DNA of 64,000 nt, taken from positions 14,876,640 through 14,940,639 of the forward strand of contig NC_079977.1 in the NCBI RefSeq assembly GCF_029852145.1, given 5' to 3'. Shown piece by piece: positions 34,960-46,254 of the stretch. Positions within the stretch are counted from its first letter, which is position 1, and each line of letters opens with the position of its first letter. Origin of the DNA: Microplitis mediator. Lineage: Eukaryota; Arthropoda; Insecta; Hymenoptera; Braconidae. The notes below the pieces were generated by a model, which was not told the origin of the DNA, did not search any database, and was given only the letters and a program-made list of their open reading frames with translations. Position numbers and translations under genes: made by a program.

Positions 34960-35155
34960 ATAAGAAGTATAAATAAATTGAGAAAAATGTTGATAGTCCA
35001 AACTGGTAGTCAAACCCAAACTATGCCAGTTACGCGCTGAGTGCTCTTCCAGTTGAGCTATCTGATCCTATGCCATAGTCCGTTCCATTTATCTATATCT
35101 ATTGAACCACACCGTCAATCGTACGGTATAACTTTTGAAATATTTGAATAATGAT
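34960..35155 (-). repeat. tRNA-like dispersed repeat, minus-strand copy
   Basis: Reading leftward: GTACGATTGACGGTGTGG, a diverged TCAATAGATATAGATAAATG, then the tRNA-like core with A box TAGCTCAACTGGAAGAGCA (35063-35045) and a T arm decayed to TTTGGGTTTGACTACCAG. After the core come CTCAATTTATTTATACTTC and TTATTGAGAAAGG. It has the same layout as the pair at 17.7-18.1 kb but is more diverged. Confidence 0.7.
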
Positions 35156-35159
35156 ATTA

Positions 35160-38100
35160 AGCAGGAAAATATGTGTTAATGCACACACATACGAAACTAT
35201 ATACGTGAAGCGTTTCGAAAGAAAAAAAAATCTGGATACCAGTTGATTTAGCAGGCCAGCCCCAAAATTTTCCGCTGTTGTCGAGATTTTTCAGCTCGAA
35301 AACATCTTTGTTAAACATGTTCAAGCTTTTTGAGCTTGTAAATACCTTCAAGTACATTGGAATTTCGAAAAAAAATCTGTTACTATGAATCGCTACCAAG
35401 GAAAATAATAAATTCAGTTTCTTATATTTTTGATAGACACTAAGAAAATTTTAGAGACTTGTACGCTAAGAGCATAAATCGTCAATACAAATCGAATATA
35501 TATAACTAGCTGTCGAATTTAAATTATTTTTAGACAAACGATTGTCTTGATCAAAACTCGAATTTCAAAATGGATCAGTGTAATGGAATTAATCAATTTC
35601 TAATTTGAGATACCTCGGTCATTCGTTTAATTGACTTTTGTAGTTAACCTCAAATTTTGGAATATATCAAGCTTAATAAATGCCAAAAATACATATTTTA
35701 TCGTTTACAAAGATCACTTTTGAAATTTTCAGTAGGATACAGAAGTAGTTGAGTCAAACATATATTCAAAGTCAATCGATTGACTTAATAAAGACGATGT
35801 TCAGTTATATTAGAGGGTAGTAGCTCTGGAGGAAGATAATTACTACAGAGTCAGAAAGTTGTCGGTCCCGGTCATAACTTTGTGATTCCCCAGAGTACAA
35901 GTGCAATTTGTTGGCTAGGAGTAGAACTAGATTCGAGTATAAGGGAGAGAAAGTAAAGAGAATGGAAAAAAAACCGTCACAATTATTTGGGGTGTGATAG
36001 AACTAGAATATAGGATGCAAACCGAAAAGAATACATAAGAGGGTTAATAACTCATAAGTAAATTATTGTTTGCGTCAATCATTGTTATCTCATTTCGGCA
36101 GAAAATGATACTTCTAAAGAAAACTTGCAACATCTACCATTCATACTGGAAAAAGTAGAAATTCAATGTATTTAAAAGAAAATATATAAATAAAAGACAG
36201 TTTTTTTAAACATATGCCAAATACAATCATGACATCAGTTAATCTAGCAATCGATGACTAAATGAATATTTATTGCAAGTAACATCTTTTTTTATTCATT
36301 TTTATTTACTTCATTAAAGATTTTCTTAATGCTGTATATATGGTTGACTCCTCGGGAAAAAAAAAAAAAAATTATATGTAACTATTTATTATTATATAAA
36401 ATTATGTATCATTTTATATAATTTTGTCTCATTATATATATTTTTATCAAGAGACGCGGCCGAGTCTCGCGCCAAGTATGCATCGAACAATGTGAGAGCG
36501 CGAGAATTTCGACCGTGTATCTATACCCGAACCAACTATTAATTTGTTGACATATAAATTTAATTATCAAATTAAAAAAAATCTGTTGAATTTCGATCTA
36601 AAATGACCTGAGATATAATATATAAATAAATGACTCGCTTTTGATTGCAACTTGAATCGAATCATTTGGTCCAGTACTTAAGAAGTTATACCACATAGCA
36701 ACGTACACATATTAAATATAATAATCAATTATTATTAAATAATCTATATAACTGACTTGTTTCAGATTAAGAAAAAGAAATGAGACATAAACAATGGAAA
36801 AAGAAGTAAAAAAGAGAAGATTTACATAGAATATTATTTATAGAATTTGAATTTAAAATTATACCTACGAACAATAAAAAAGCAATTTCAATTTTGTAAT
36901 AATTTTCTTATTATCATATCGTGAATTTCATTTTTTATTATTAAGAATAAGAAAATTAAATAATTATTTAACTTAACATCATCCGAAGCTTAAAAAAAAA
37001 AACAAATTTATTTTCCAAAATTCAAAAATTTATATCTTCGAAGAAAGAAAAACACTTTTGAAAATTCCAGGATATTTTTAGATTAGTAAGAGGTATTCTG
37101 TAAAAAAAAAAAAAATGAGACAAAAATTTCATAGCGGGCTTTGATTTTTACGATTTTTTAAATTTCAAAATTTTCCCACTTTTTGATTATTCAAAAATTT
37201 TACCTAAAAAAAAATTTTTTTTTATAGTCCTAAGTATCCCCTTTAAAATGAACTTTGGCCCATGTCTGTAACTATAAAAGTTTTTGAGATATTACAAAAG
37301 TAAATTTGAAAAACCTGATAATGGTGAAATGTTGAAGGTTGCATAACTTTTCTAAAAAAATTTTTTTAATTTTTTCCTTTGGCACAACTTTGTTTTATGA
37401 TAAAAGCAAACTTGTGACCAAATTTCATCTAAATCGGAAGGGGTCGATTCTAACTATTGGTCGATTTGACATGGAATGATTGATGTATAATTATATATAA
37501 TTATAAAATTGATCATAATTATATAAAATTATACATAATTATATATGGCCCAAACTCATACATAATTTTTTATAGTGATTTATATATATTTTTAAACAAT
37601 TCGATATAATTTTTTTTTCCTCGGGTCGAGTTTGCACACTGGGATAAGACTTCGTGGTAATATGGTAAACCGCACAAAACAATCTATGGTATTACTCGAC
37701 TTAAATGATCCAATTGATACATGATACACAGATAATGCACCAAACAATGAATCTGGTTCAGTATACAAATTGATATAGAATTTATTAGATAGACATAATC
37801 AAGTCTTTTTATATGTATAAACTCATATATATCCATACATGAATCGATATTAAATTACATATAAACCCTTATTAACAAAATTCGATTAGAAATTTACCAC
37901 CTATATAGGTCTATTCATGATTATACGAGGATTTTTATCAGCCATATTTCATAGCAGTAATTTATACTAATATAATATAATGTCATGATAATTCGTATGT
38001 GGTTAGAGATAGGATTTATTTCTCAGACACGATCTGGTTAAATTATATATAACTTGATTCATAATTATAAGTTAACAACTTATTTGATCAGTTCAACTAT

Positions 38101-38168
38101 CGATTGTTTAGTTAATGTAAAATTTTATTGTACTAAAATGAAAACTGTCTCATTATGTGATGTATATT
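35160..38168. other. Unassigned DNA, including ATATAATTATAT-rich repeat fragments
   Basis: No gene. At 36350-36440 and 37480-37630 there are similar ATTATATAAAATTAT-rich stretches in opposite orientation, bounded by CCTCGGG next to poly-A or poly-T, possibly the ends of one 1.3-kb inverted-repeat element. The interior at about 36960-37480 resembles the interior of the foldback elements in style. The superfamily is unknown. Confidence 0.4.
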
Positions 38169-41140
38169 AGGGTAGCTCCAAAATACCGACTATTTCTTTA
38201 TTTCATGTCCCATGAAATTTTGATGGTTGAACATGTTCCAAGAACCCTATCCAAAAATCGACTCGACATACAATTTTTAAGGAAACGTTTGAGAAATTCG
38301 GAAATTCCTCAAATGATTGAAATTTGGATTTTTGATTAATTTTTCCTTCCACGAGACAAAAATATTTCCTATCTGTAAAATAAAAATCATACTGAAAATT
38401 ATAGCTTAAAAAATAGATTTTTCAACTTCGCTTAAGAATTTTGAACACTAACTCATAATATGAATAATAACTCATAACTTATAAAAAATCCGAATTTCAA
38501 TAATTTTTGGAATTTTCACAATTTGTGAACAACTTTTATTTTCAAAGAAATTCACAAAACTCTATGTTAAAAAATAAATGTTTTGAGCCACAACCTAAGA
38601 TGGGCTTCAAATAACTTCTAGTAAAAATAATTAAAAAACAATTTTTTTTTATATTTTTCTTTTATTTCCTTTCTAAGCTCACGTAATTTCTCCAAACAGT
38701 CTCAAAATGTTATCTCAGTGCAATATCAAATACGTACTACCGATAATATCATAGTGGATTTGAAAGCAATACATCTGAATAATATGATGCAACGATTATA
38801 TATTTATATTTTAATTTCAGAAGATATAATAAATTGCGAAAAAGTACTTAACTTATGTATTTTTGTGTAAAATATTATACACTAATGGAAAAAATTAAAG
38901 GATCAAAAAAAAATTCTAAATTTTTAGGCGATTTTCAACAGGCTCTAACTTTGAGAGAAATGGTCGTACAAGAAAAGACAAAAAAGGAAATTGAAGCTCC
39001 AAGTATCTACTTTTTGGATTAGAACTTTAAAATTTTTTGGCGTCAGCAGTTTTTGAGTAATCTTAGAAAAACCAACGACAAAAAAATTTTCAAATTTTTT
39101 TTATTTTTTTTTTTTGGTCTCCGGGCGTGGAAAAAATTATTTTTGCTTAATCACTATGAGGATCGGATACCTTTATTATTCAGCTTTAATTTCTTTTTTT
39201 ATGGACCTTGATACGACCACTTCTCGCCGAGATATCGGTCTTCAAATGGAGAAGGATCCTTTTGTCATTGATTATCGATATCTCAGAAACCAATGATCGC
39301 ACAGAAAGTTAATGGTGGGTTTTACAAACTTGAATAAATTCCCTTCAATGATTAGCCATTGCTTTTTCGAAAAAAAAATTTTTTCCTATCGTCACATGAA
39401 TTTAAAAATGCAACAAAAAAAAGGCTTTTTGTGGTTTTTTGGAAAATCAAACGCTGAAACGAAAATATTGTGGAAATCGATAATGTTGACTGTGCATTTT
39501 ACAGTTCAATATGTCCACAAAAACCCTGCAGGGAGGCAGATTAATCCAACGAGCCGTTTTTTTGTTTCACGCGATCAAATTTAAAAAAAAATTAAAGGAT
39601 CACGTTTTTTGCTCTGAAAAGCTCATAATCTTTAACAAGATGAAAACAAACATTTTTTCGGAGCTTTGTCCACAATTTTATTGCAGACAGTGCTTAAATT
39701 TCCAAAAAAAAAAAAACTTTTTTTTCGGAACAAAATTTAAAAAAAAAAAAAATTTTTTTTAATTTAATGACTGAGAGATCAGCAAAATCACGGAATGCTG
39801 CAACGTAAACGTGCTAAAAATTATTGAGTGTTGGTTTTGTAAATTTCCTAAAGTTATTCCAAAAAAAAATTTAAAAAAAAAAAAATTTTTTTTTCGAAAA
39901 TTTTGTTTCGAAAAAAAAGTTTTTTCTTTTTTGGATATTTAAGCACTGTCTGCAATAAAATTGTGGACAAAGCTCCGAAAAAATGTTTGTTTTCATCTTG
40001 TTAAAGATTATGAGCTTTTCAGAGCAAAAAACGTGATCCTTTAATTTTTTTTTAAATTTGATCGCGTGAAACAAAAAAACGGCTCGTTGGATTAATCTGC
40101 CTCTCTGCAGGGTTTTTGTGGACATATTGAACTGTAAAATGCACAGTCAACATTATCGATTTCCACAATATTTTCGTTTCAGCGTTTGATTTTCCAAAAA
40201 ACCACAAAAAGCCCTTTTTTTGTTGCATTTTTAAATTCATATGACGATAGGAAAAAATTTTTTTTTCGAAAAAGCAATGGCTAATCATTGAAGGGAATTT
40301 ATTCAAGTTTGTAAAACCCACCATTAACTTTCTGTGCGATCATTGGTTTCTGAGATATCGATAATCAATGACAAAAGGATCCTTCTCCATTTGAAGACTG
40401 ATATCTCGGCGAGAAGTGGTCGTATCAAGGTCCATAAAAAAAGAAATTAAAGCTGAATAATAAAGGTATCCGATCCTCATAGTGATTAAGCAAAAATAAT
40501 TTTTTCCACGCCTGGAGACCAAAAAAAAAAAATAAAAAAAATTTGAAAATTTTTTTGTCGTTGGTTTTTCTAAGATTACTCAAAAACTGCTGACGCCAAA
40601 AAATTTTAAAGTTCTAATCCAAAAAGTAGATACTTGGAGCTACAATTTCCTTTTTTGTCTTTTCTTGTACGACCATTTCTCTCAAAGTTAGAGCCTGTTG
40701 AAAATCGCCTAAAAATTTAGAACTTTTTTTTGATCCTTTAATTTTTTCCATTAGTGTATTTTACACTGAGAATACACGGAAAAAAGTAATGTTATGTATT
40801 GTGAGACTATCTGAAGAAATTACGTGATCTTAGAAGAAAAATAAATCGAAATTACACAACTAAAAAACTTGTTTTTTCATTTCTTTTACTAGAAGTTATT
40901 TGATACCCATTTTGGATTATGGCTCGAAATTGTTTTTTTTTTTAACATAGAGTTTTGTGAATTTTTTTGAAAAAAATCAAAAGATCTCATTGAAGGAAGA
41001 ACCAATTTTTTGACTAAAAATGGCCGGAAAAGCATTACAAAATTGTTAGTTTCTGATTTCGAATTTTTTTCAAAAAGAGCGTTCAAAATAAAAAAAAATG
41101 ACCCCCCATGAAGTGAGATTATCATAATTATAGTTAATAT
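38169..41140. mobile_element. Old TTAGGGT-type foldback, split by a palindromic insertion
   Basis: The left end reads TTAGGGTAGCTCC (38166-38178). Inner arm blocks pair across the insertion: ACAAAACTCTATGTTAAAAA (near 38555) with TTTTTAACATAGAGTTTTGT (near 40950), and AAATAACTTCTAGTAAAA with its reverse near 40880. A matching CCCTAA right end was not found, so the right limit is approximate and the right terminus may be lost. Confidence 0.5.
38880..40756. mobile_element. 1.88-kb palindromic TA-flanked element
   Basis: The element begins CACTAATGGAAAAAAT and ends with its reverse complement. TA flanks both sides (38878-38879, 40757-40758). Position x pairs with 79636 minus x over arms of about 890 bp, leaving roughly 90 bp of unpaired centre near 39775-39860. 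The arms differ at only a few bases. TA duplications and a CACTAATGG-type end fit a Tc1/mariner-like foldback MITE. The mirrored open frames (39114-39296 and 40340-40522; 39312-39584 and 40052-40324) are arm copies without homology to a transposase. Confidence 0.85.
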
Positions 41141-41840
41141 ACTTTTTAAACAAAAATGATAATTCCGGAATAGATGAAAATAAAAAGCTTATAATTTAGC
41201 TGAATACTTCTTTCTACATGTGTCAAAACATTTAAAAATCAATAAAGTCCAAAAGGGTCACCGTCGCAATGTCGTTGAATTGATATGGAATAACCCATAT
41301 ATGTGTGGTGTTTGCCACAGAAACTGTCATCGATAATTTGTTCGGCAAGGTTCGTAGCTGGATCGATTTTGCTCGGATTTCCATACCATTTTTTTGCCAT
41401 CCTATTCGTATAGGATTGATAATAATAAAGCGTTAGCCGCTAAGACAAGTACATGCATTTCTATATTTTTTCAATTTTATCTATTCTTATTGTTCTCATT
41501 ATAATACGTTGTATTTGTTAAATAAAACATTGTTTAACGAAATTAGTTGGATTTGTTTATTTTTTATATTTAATCTAAATTCAACTGCTCAATTGGTGAT
41601 ATTGACGTGATCTCTATTGCAGGGAGATCCAGCAGCTGTTGCTAACATACAACATCGCTGAATTTGAAACGCATAAATTTGGACAACGGTTTAGGATTGT
41701 ACTGTGACATTGCGTCAGGTACGGTGCGTTCAGAACCGATGAGAAAAAAGTGATTAACTTGCTAAACATGCTTGCCTATTTTGGAATTAAAGAATTACTT
41801 CAATTGGTCTTGCAACAATACGTCTGACTTTCAATCAATC
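41141..41840. other. Unassigned DNA
   Basis: No gene or repeat boundary recognised between the foldback and the integrase fragment. Around 41630-41840 some sequence may belong to the same decayed gypsy fragment. Confidence 0.35.
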
Positions 41841-41849
41841 AAGACTGCT

Positions 41850-42262
41850 GTGAATGGACGAAATCTCGCATCGATTGCCAGAAAAATAAGATTCAATGAC
41901 ACCTTTCATTACCAATAGTCAGTTTCGAACCCTTAACTGAATGATTCGAATGTATTTACATTGATTTGGTGTCTCTAAAAATTTCAAAAGGGTTCAATCA
42001 GTGTTTCAAGAGGTTACATGATGCTACATTGTTATTCGATGGGACTGCAGATAGTATAGCACGTGCACTATCGCTGCATTGGATTTCTTGTCAGGGAGCA
42101 CCTAAATTCATAACCTTGGACCAAGGTCCGCAATTAGAACCATCGGTACTTAAATCGTTATCGAAGATGTATGGAATTAAACACTTACACACTACGCCAT
42201 ATTACCTGCAAGCCAACGGTCTCGTCAAACGATTTCATTGTCAGCTAAAATCAGTGCTTTGA
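41850..42262 (+). pseudogene. Ty3/gypsy-type integrase core fragment
   Basis: The open part (from 41966) reads ALSLHWISCQGAPKFITLDQ, then GPQLEPSVLKSL, and finally TTPYYLQANGLVKRFHCQLK. This is the DDE core of a Ty3/gypsy integrase: the second Asp of 'TDQG' is present, and the catalytic Glu of 'GLVERFH' has become Lys. Upstream, broken frames read DCQKNKI and FECIYIDLV, equivalent to the block that carries the first catalytic Asp. Stops and frameshifts precede it. No RT, gag or LTR was found nearby, so it is an isolated relic. Confidence 0.8.
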
Positions 42263-44133
42263 TTATACTTCATAAACATAATTAATCGTGTATAGGTTTT
42301 ATAACAATTAAGCCTGATCAGATCTAATCATATATAGGCTTATGCATAACTGTACATAAGTTTATATCAGATCATGTTCGATCAGATCTAATTATATCTA
42401 AACTGGAGTGCTTCAAAAAAATGGACTATTTTTTTTTTCGCTGACACATCTAAATATTAGTGTACACATCGAAAAAAAAAATTCTGTCAAAGTTTCCAGC
42501 CATTAACAATAATTTTGAGTACTTCCCTTTTTATCATTCTTATTTAAAAAGCATGTAAATAGTGGTCACAACAATTATATTGTGATGAACATTTGATCGC
42601 ACTGGATTCATTTATGATAAAAGAATATTTGATGTAATAATTTGCTTTCGGTCATGGCAAATTGAAAATGGTTAAATTAACTGATAGATAGTCATCTCAA
42701 CTATACTTTTCTAGCACGGTTAACAATATTGTATCAATTGATGAGACTGTAGTCGACAATAGAGGTTGATGTGAATTGTCATCTTCGTCCTCAGCCTTGC
42801 GGTTCCCATTTTTCCCCGTCTCGTTGCTGTCTGAAACTACACAAGTCATAGTGCCGTGGTCACATGACTAACTATCACGTCGGCGCATGTCCGTAAGGGT
42901 GCAGTGGGGACAGAGTCCCGAGGCTAGTCCTACGCCCTTAATTATCGGTCAATCCTGGATCAATTAGCGTATAGACGCACGTTCTCTTAACTATTTAGTA
43001 TCGATTCCGGCAATTTACTTTCAAAACCTAATTATAACTCGGGCAATTAACTTGCGACATTCTGTACATTACTGGTAATTATCTTGCGATTACATTTTAT
43101 TGTTTAGTTATAAATTATTTTACATAAAGTTTAAACAAATTAAATATTACTGTACGTTTCCGGTGAAATACTCGCGTTAGAAATAATTATCCGGAAAACA
43201 CTCAATTCAGTGTATTACAAATAAGCTGCACCGAGTGGATAATTGTCGAAGATCCAGTGCTCATACCAAGACTATCGTAATATTGTACTTTGCGGAAACG
43301 TCGATTGTAAGTGACTGAATCTTATTATAATTTGCAATAAATCCATATTTTTCTAATTAATGTCTTTTACTCTATTTATCACTATTCATTCTATTCAGAT
43401 CCTAATTTACTGGTAAGATTCTTAAATAGTTTATAAAAAGTATTATTAAGTGAATTAATAGAAACATTATCAATCAGATAATAATCTATAAATCATAAGC
43501 CATAAGGTAGGTGAGTAAGTTTTTAACGTACGTTGCCGAGTTTGAATAAGTGCGGATCTTTGTTTTGCAAGAACCCCAGCCCACTGCTCTGTCCAAGTAA
43601 AATAAAATTTGTTAGAGCGCGAAGACAAAAAGCGATTTGTCTCAAGGTCTTATTCAACTATTGTTTACTAGTTTAAAAAACCGTTTTCTCTCAGTCCAGA
43701 GCCTATGTGACTTGACTATATAATAATGTAAGGGGTTTGCATATCAATAAGGAAGAAATTATTTTCTTTCTTGAATTAGGATTATGGATGTAAACACACA
43801 TCCATATACAATGCTTGGGATCCATTAATCAGTTGATGAAAAAAAGGGTCGCAAACAAAAAATTATCGTAATTATATTCACCTTTTAAAAAAACAGAAAC
43901 TATTTATTGAAATATCTGAGGAGTTGAAGAAAAAGGATGAAAGCAAACATGTATTCCACATCTCAAAAACACTAAAACTTGTATATCGCTAAAGTTTCAA
44001 GACACATCCGGCCCAAGAGATAACCCTGGGATCGAAGCGGGATTACTGTTAAAATAACAGTTTCGTCGTTGGACATGGGTGAATGATGGATAGTATTTTC
44101 ATGTTGCACCAAAAGGTGGAAGATAACATACGC

Positions 44134-44180
<47 letters not shown>

Positions 44181-44344
44181 CTTATGTGCTGTATCGATAA
44201 TCCGAGAATCAATCTCGATACTTCGTATACCTACGTAATGTATTTATGGGCGTACTTCCAAAGTTTTACTTTTCACTTATCATTTTGTTATAAAAATTTT
44301 AGTCATCACACTGGATACATTAACTTCACATATATATATATATT
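42263..44344. other. Unassigned DNA with two short TA tracts
   Basis: At 42290-42400 there is a local duplication of GATCAGATCTAAT(C/T)ATAT words. At 42775-42970 and 43190-43320 GC-richer sequence without coding content occurs; the second ends in a donor-like word (ATTGTAAGTGA), so an untranslated exon is possible but unsupported. Pure (TA)n lies at 44138-44175 and 44332-44342. Confidence 0.35.
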
Positions 44345-45088
44345 AGGGTGATTCGTTTTGAACGACTATTTTTTTTTTTCACTCCCACTTGAAAATATTG
44401 TTATAGACATGGAAAAAAAATTCTCTGCAAGGTTCAGCCCTTAATTTTAATTTTAAGTACTTTATATTTGATTTTGAAGTTTTCCCATTTAAATTACATA
44501 GGAAAGTTGGGATTTTTTTTTTAATTCTCTATAACTCAGCCGCATTTCAAGTTCTCGAGTCGCCGTTTGCGGCATTTTGTAGGCAATTTGATACTCTTCA
44601 AAAGTCTCCTTAATAGTTTTACTCGGACTCTAATTGTTTTTTCCGTATTGGTTCTGAAAATAATTTTTTTAATAATAATTTAGGTTTATAGTTGATATTA
44701 ACTAAATAACGAAATTTACAGAAAAAGTGCAGACAATGATTTTTTAGGAAATTTTATTCGCTACAAAAAAGGTCCTCTTAGTTAAGTGGCTTAAGTTCTC
44801 CGTTCACGTGGTATAGGTAAGGGATTTTAGTAAATTTGTAAATAAAATATTTGTCAAAAATTTTTCCGAAGTTTGTCAATTTGACCTCTTCTTATTTTGA
44901 TGACTGGATTAAATTAATGAAAGGAAAATTATTTACTGATTTAAAATTGAAATGAAATAGCATTTGAAGGAATTTTTTGTCAAATTAAAATTAAGGGCTG
45001 AACCTTGCAGGGAATTTTTTTTCCCATGTCTATAACAATATTTTCAAGTGGGAGTGAAAAAAAAAATAGTCGTTCAAAACGAATCACC

Positions 45089-45090
<2 letters not shown>
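44345..45090. mobile_element. TTAGGGTGATTCG foldback element, 746 bp
   Basis: The ends AGGGTGATTCGTTTTGAACG and its reverse complement begin inverted repeats of about 110 bp. They include CACTCCCACTTGAAAATATT and GCAAGGTTCAGCCCTTAATT, with only a few differences. Both sides are (TA)n: a short tract to the left and about 70 bp to the right. There is no transposase frame. It is a non-autonomous relative, in end motif and target, of the elements at 21.98 and 23.67 kb. Confidence 0.85.

Positions 45091-45160
<70 letters not shown>
45091..45160. repeat. (TA)n microsatellite
   Basis: A pure TA run immediately follows the CACCCTAA terminus of the foldback element. Confidence 0.95.
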
Positions 45161-45164
<4 letters not shown>

Positions 45165-45651
45165 GATTCTCTGTACAAAAATCAATCTTTATTCTTATAT
45201 ATACTTTATTTAATTATTTCTTTTTACTAAATATTCTGTTCGAAATAATATTTCGAACAGTGTTGCATTTAAGTTGTAGTATATATATTTAAGTTGAGTT
45301 CAAAATATGTATGTGTTTACTTAAAGAAAAAGAAAGCTAGCATGGATCAAATTTTATGACCTTAGGTACATGGGTCGACGAGAGATTCCAAGTAAATGCA
45401 AGGCAATATGTTTTTCTTCATTTGCACTCATATATATATATATTTTGAACTTAGAGATCTTTGTTATACAAAAAGAGGAGAGGTTGGTGGACCTCAGTGT
45501 TAAATAATATTAAAAGAATAAGTTAGTCTAAGCTAAATCTCTTACGAGTGAAGACATACCCTAGAGCGCGTATTTCAATAAAAGATATAATATTCATTTG
45601 TTTAATAAATTGATTTGTTTCATTCACGATAACCATACCTAAATTCCCAAC

Positions 45652-45688
<37 letters not shown>

Positions 45689-45958
45689 AACGTAGTGGCG
45701 TGAGCCAACCGTATCTCTATACAAGTGTCATATACCTCTTTAATCTCTCTCGTATTTAAACTTATTAATAATTGATGAATACAAATTATAGCTGTTATTT
45801 ACCTATTCGATTATTGATCCATTAACATTCTCTTCTAATTCCACGAGAAATCTCAGAGTTTAGTATTTACTTTTTCATTTTTAAATATCTAAATATTTGC
45901 TTGCGCCATTTTGGATAATTCTAATGAATTAATAAATCTCGAAGTTTTAATGAATTGT
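45161..45958. other. Unassigned AT-rich DNA with short TA tracts
   Basis: Short (TA)n tracts lie at 45430-45443 and 45651-45690. Nothing else is recognisable. Confidence 0.4.
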
Positions 45959-46129
45959 GTATAGTTGGATTAGCGAGACTTTGCGTTTCGGAGATTTTCG
46001 GTTTTTTACCCCCACGGTTTTTTACCGTCTAAATTTAATACCTAAGACATGCGCAAGTATTAAATTTAGATGGTGGGGGTAAAAACCGAAAATATCCGAC
46101 AAGCAAAGTCTTGCTAGTCCAACTATAAG
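45959..46129. repeat. Hairpin (MITE-like) element, 171 bp
   Basis: The arms GTATAGTTGGATTAGCGAGA / TCTTGCTAGTCCAACTATAA and the inner GATTTTCGGTTTTTTACCCC / GGGGGTAAAAACCGAAAATA pair, as do TAAATTTAATAC words at the centre. One arm carries an extra GGTTTTTTACCG. No coding content. Confidence 0.75.
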
Positions 46130-46254
46130 TTTTCATCAATACACATTTTCTTTCGTATGCATATTTTTGATTCTAACCCTGTTTACTCAACGCTAGTTTG
46201 TCGATCCGAAATTTTAGTAGTAGTCCTGGATCTTATTGTAGTTTAGTGAGGACA

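Noticed and set aside
39114..40522. Paired 60- and 90-residue open frames as genes
   Set aside because: They are also mirror copies in palindrome arms; the open frames follow from shared sequence and not from selection that I can see.
41850..42262. Domesticated integrase gene
   Set aside because: The catalytic Glu position is Lys, upstream frames are broken, and no conserved flanking exons are seen; a dead gypsy fragment is simpler.
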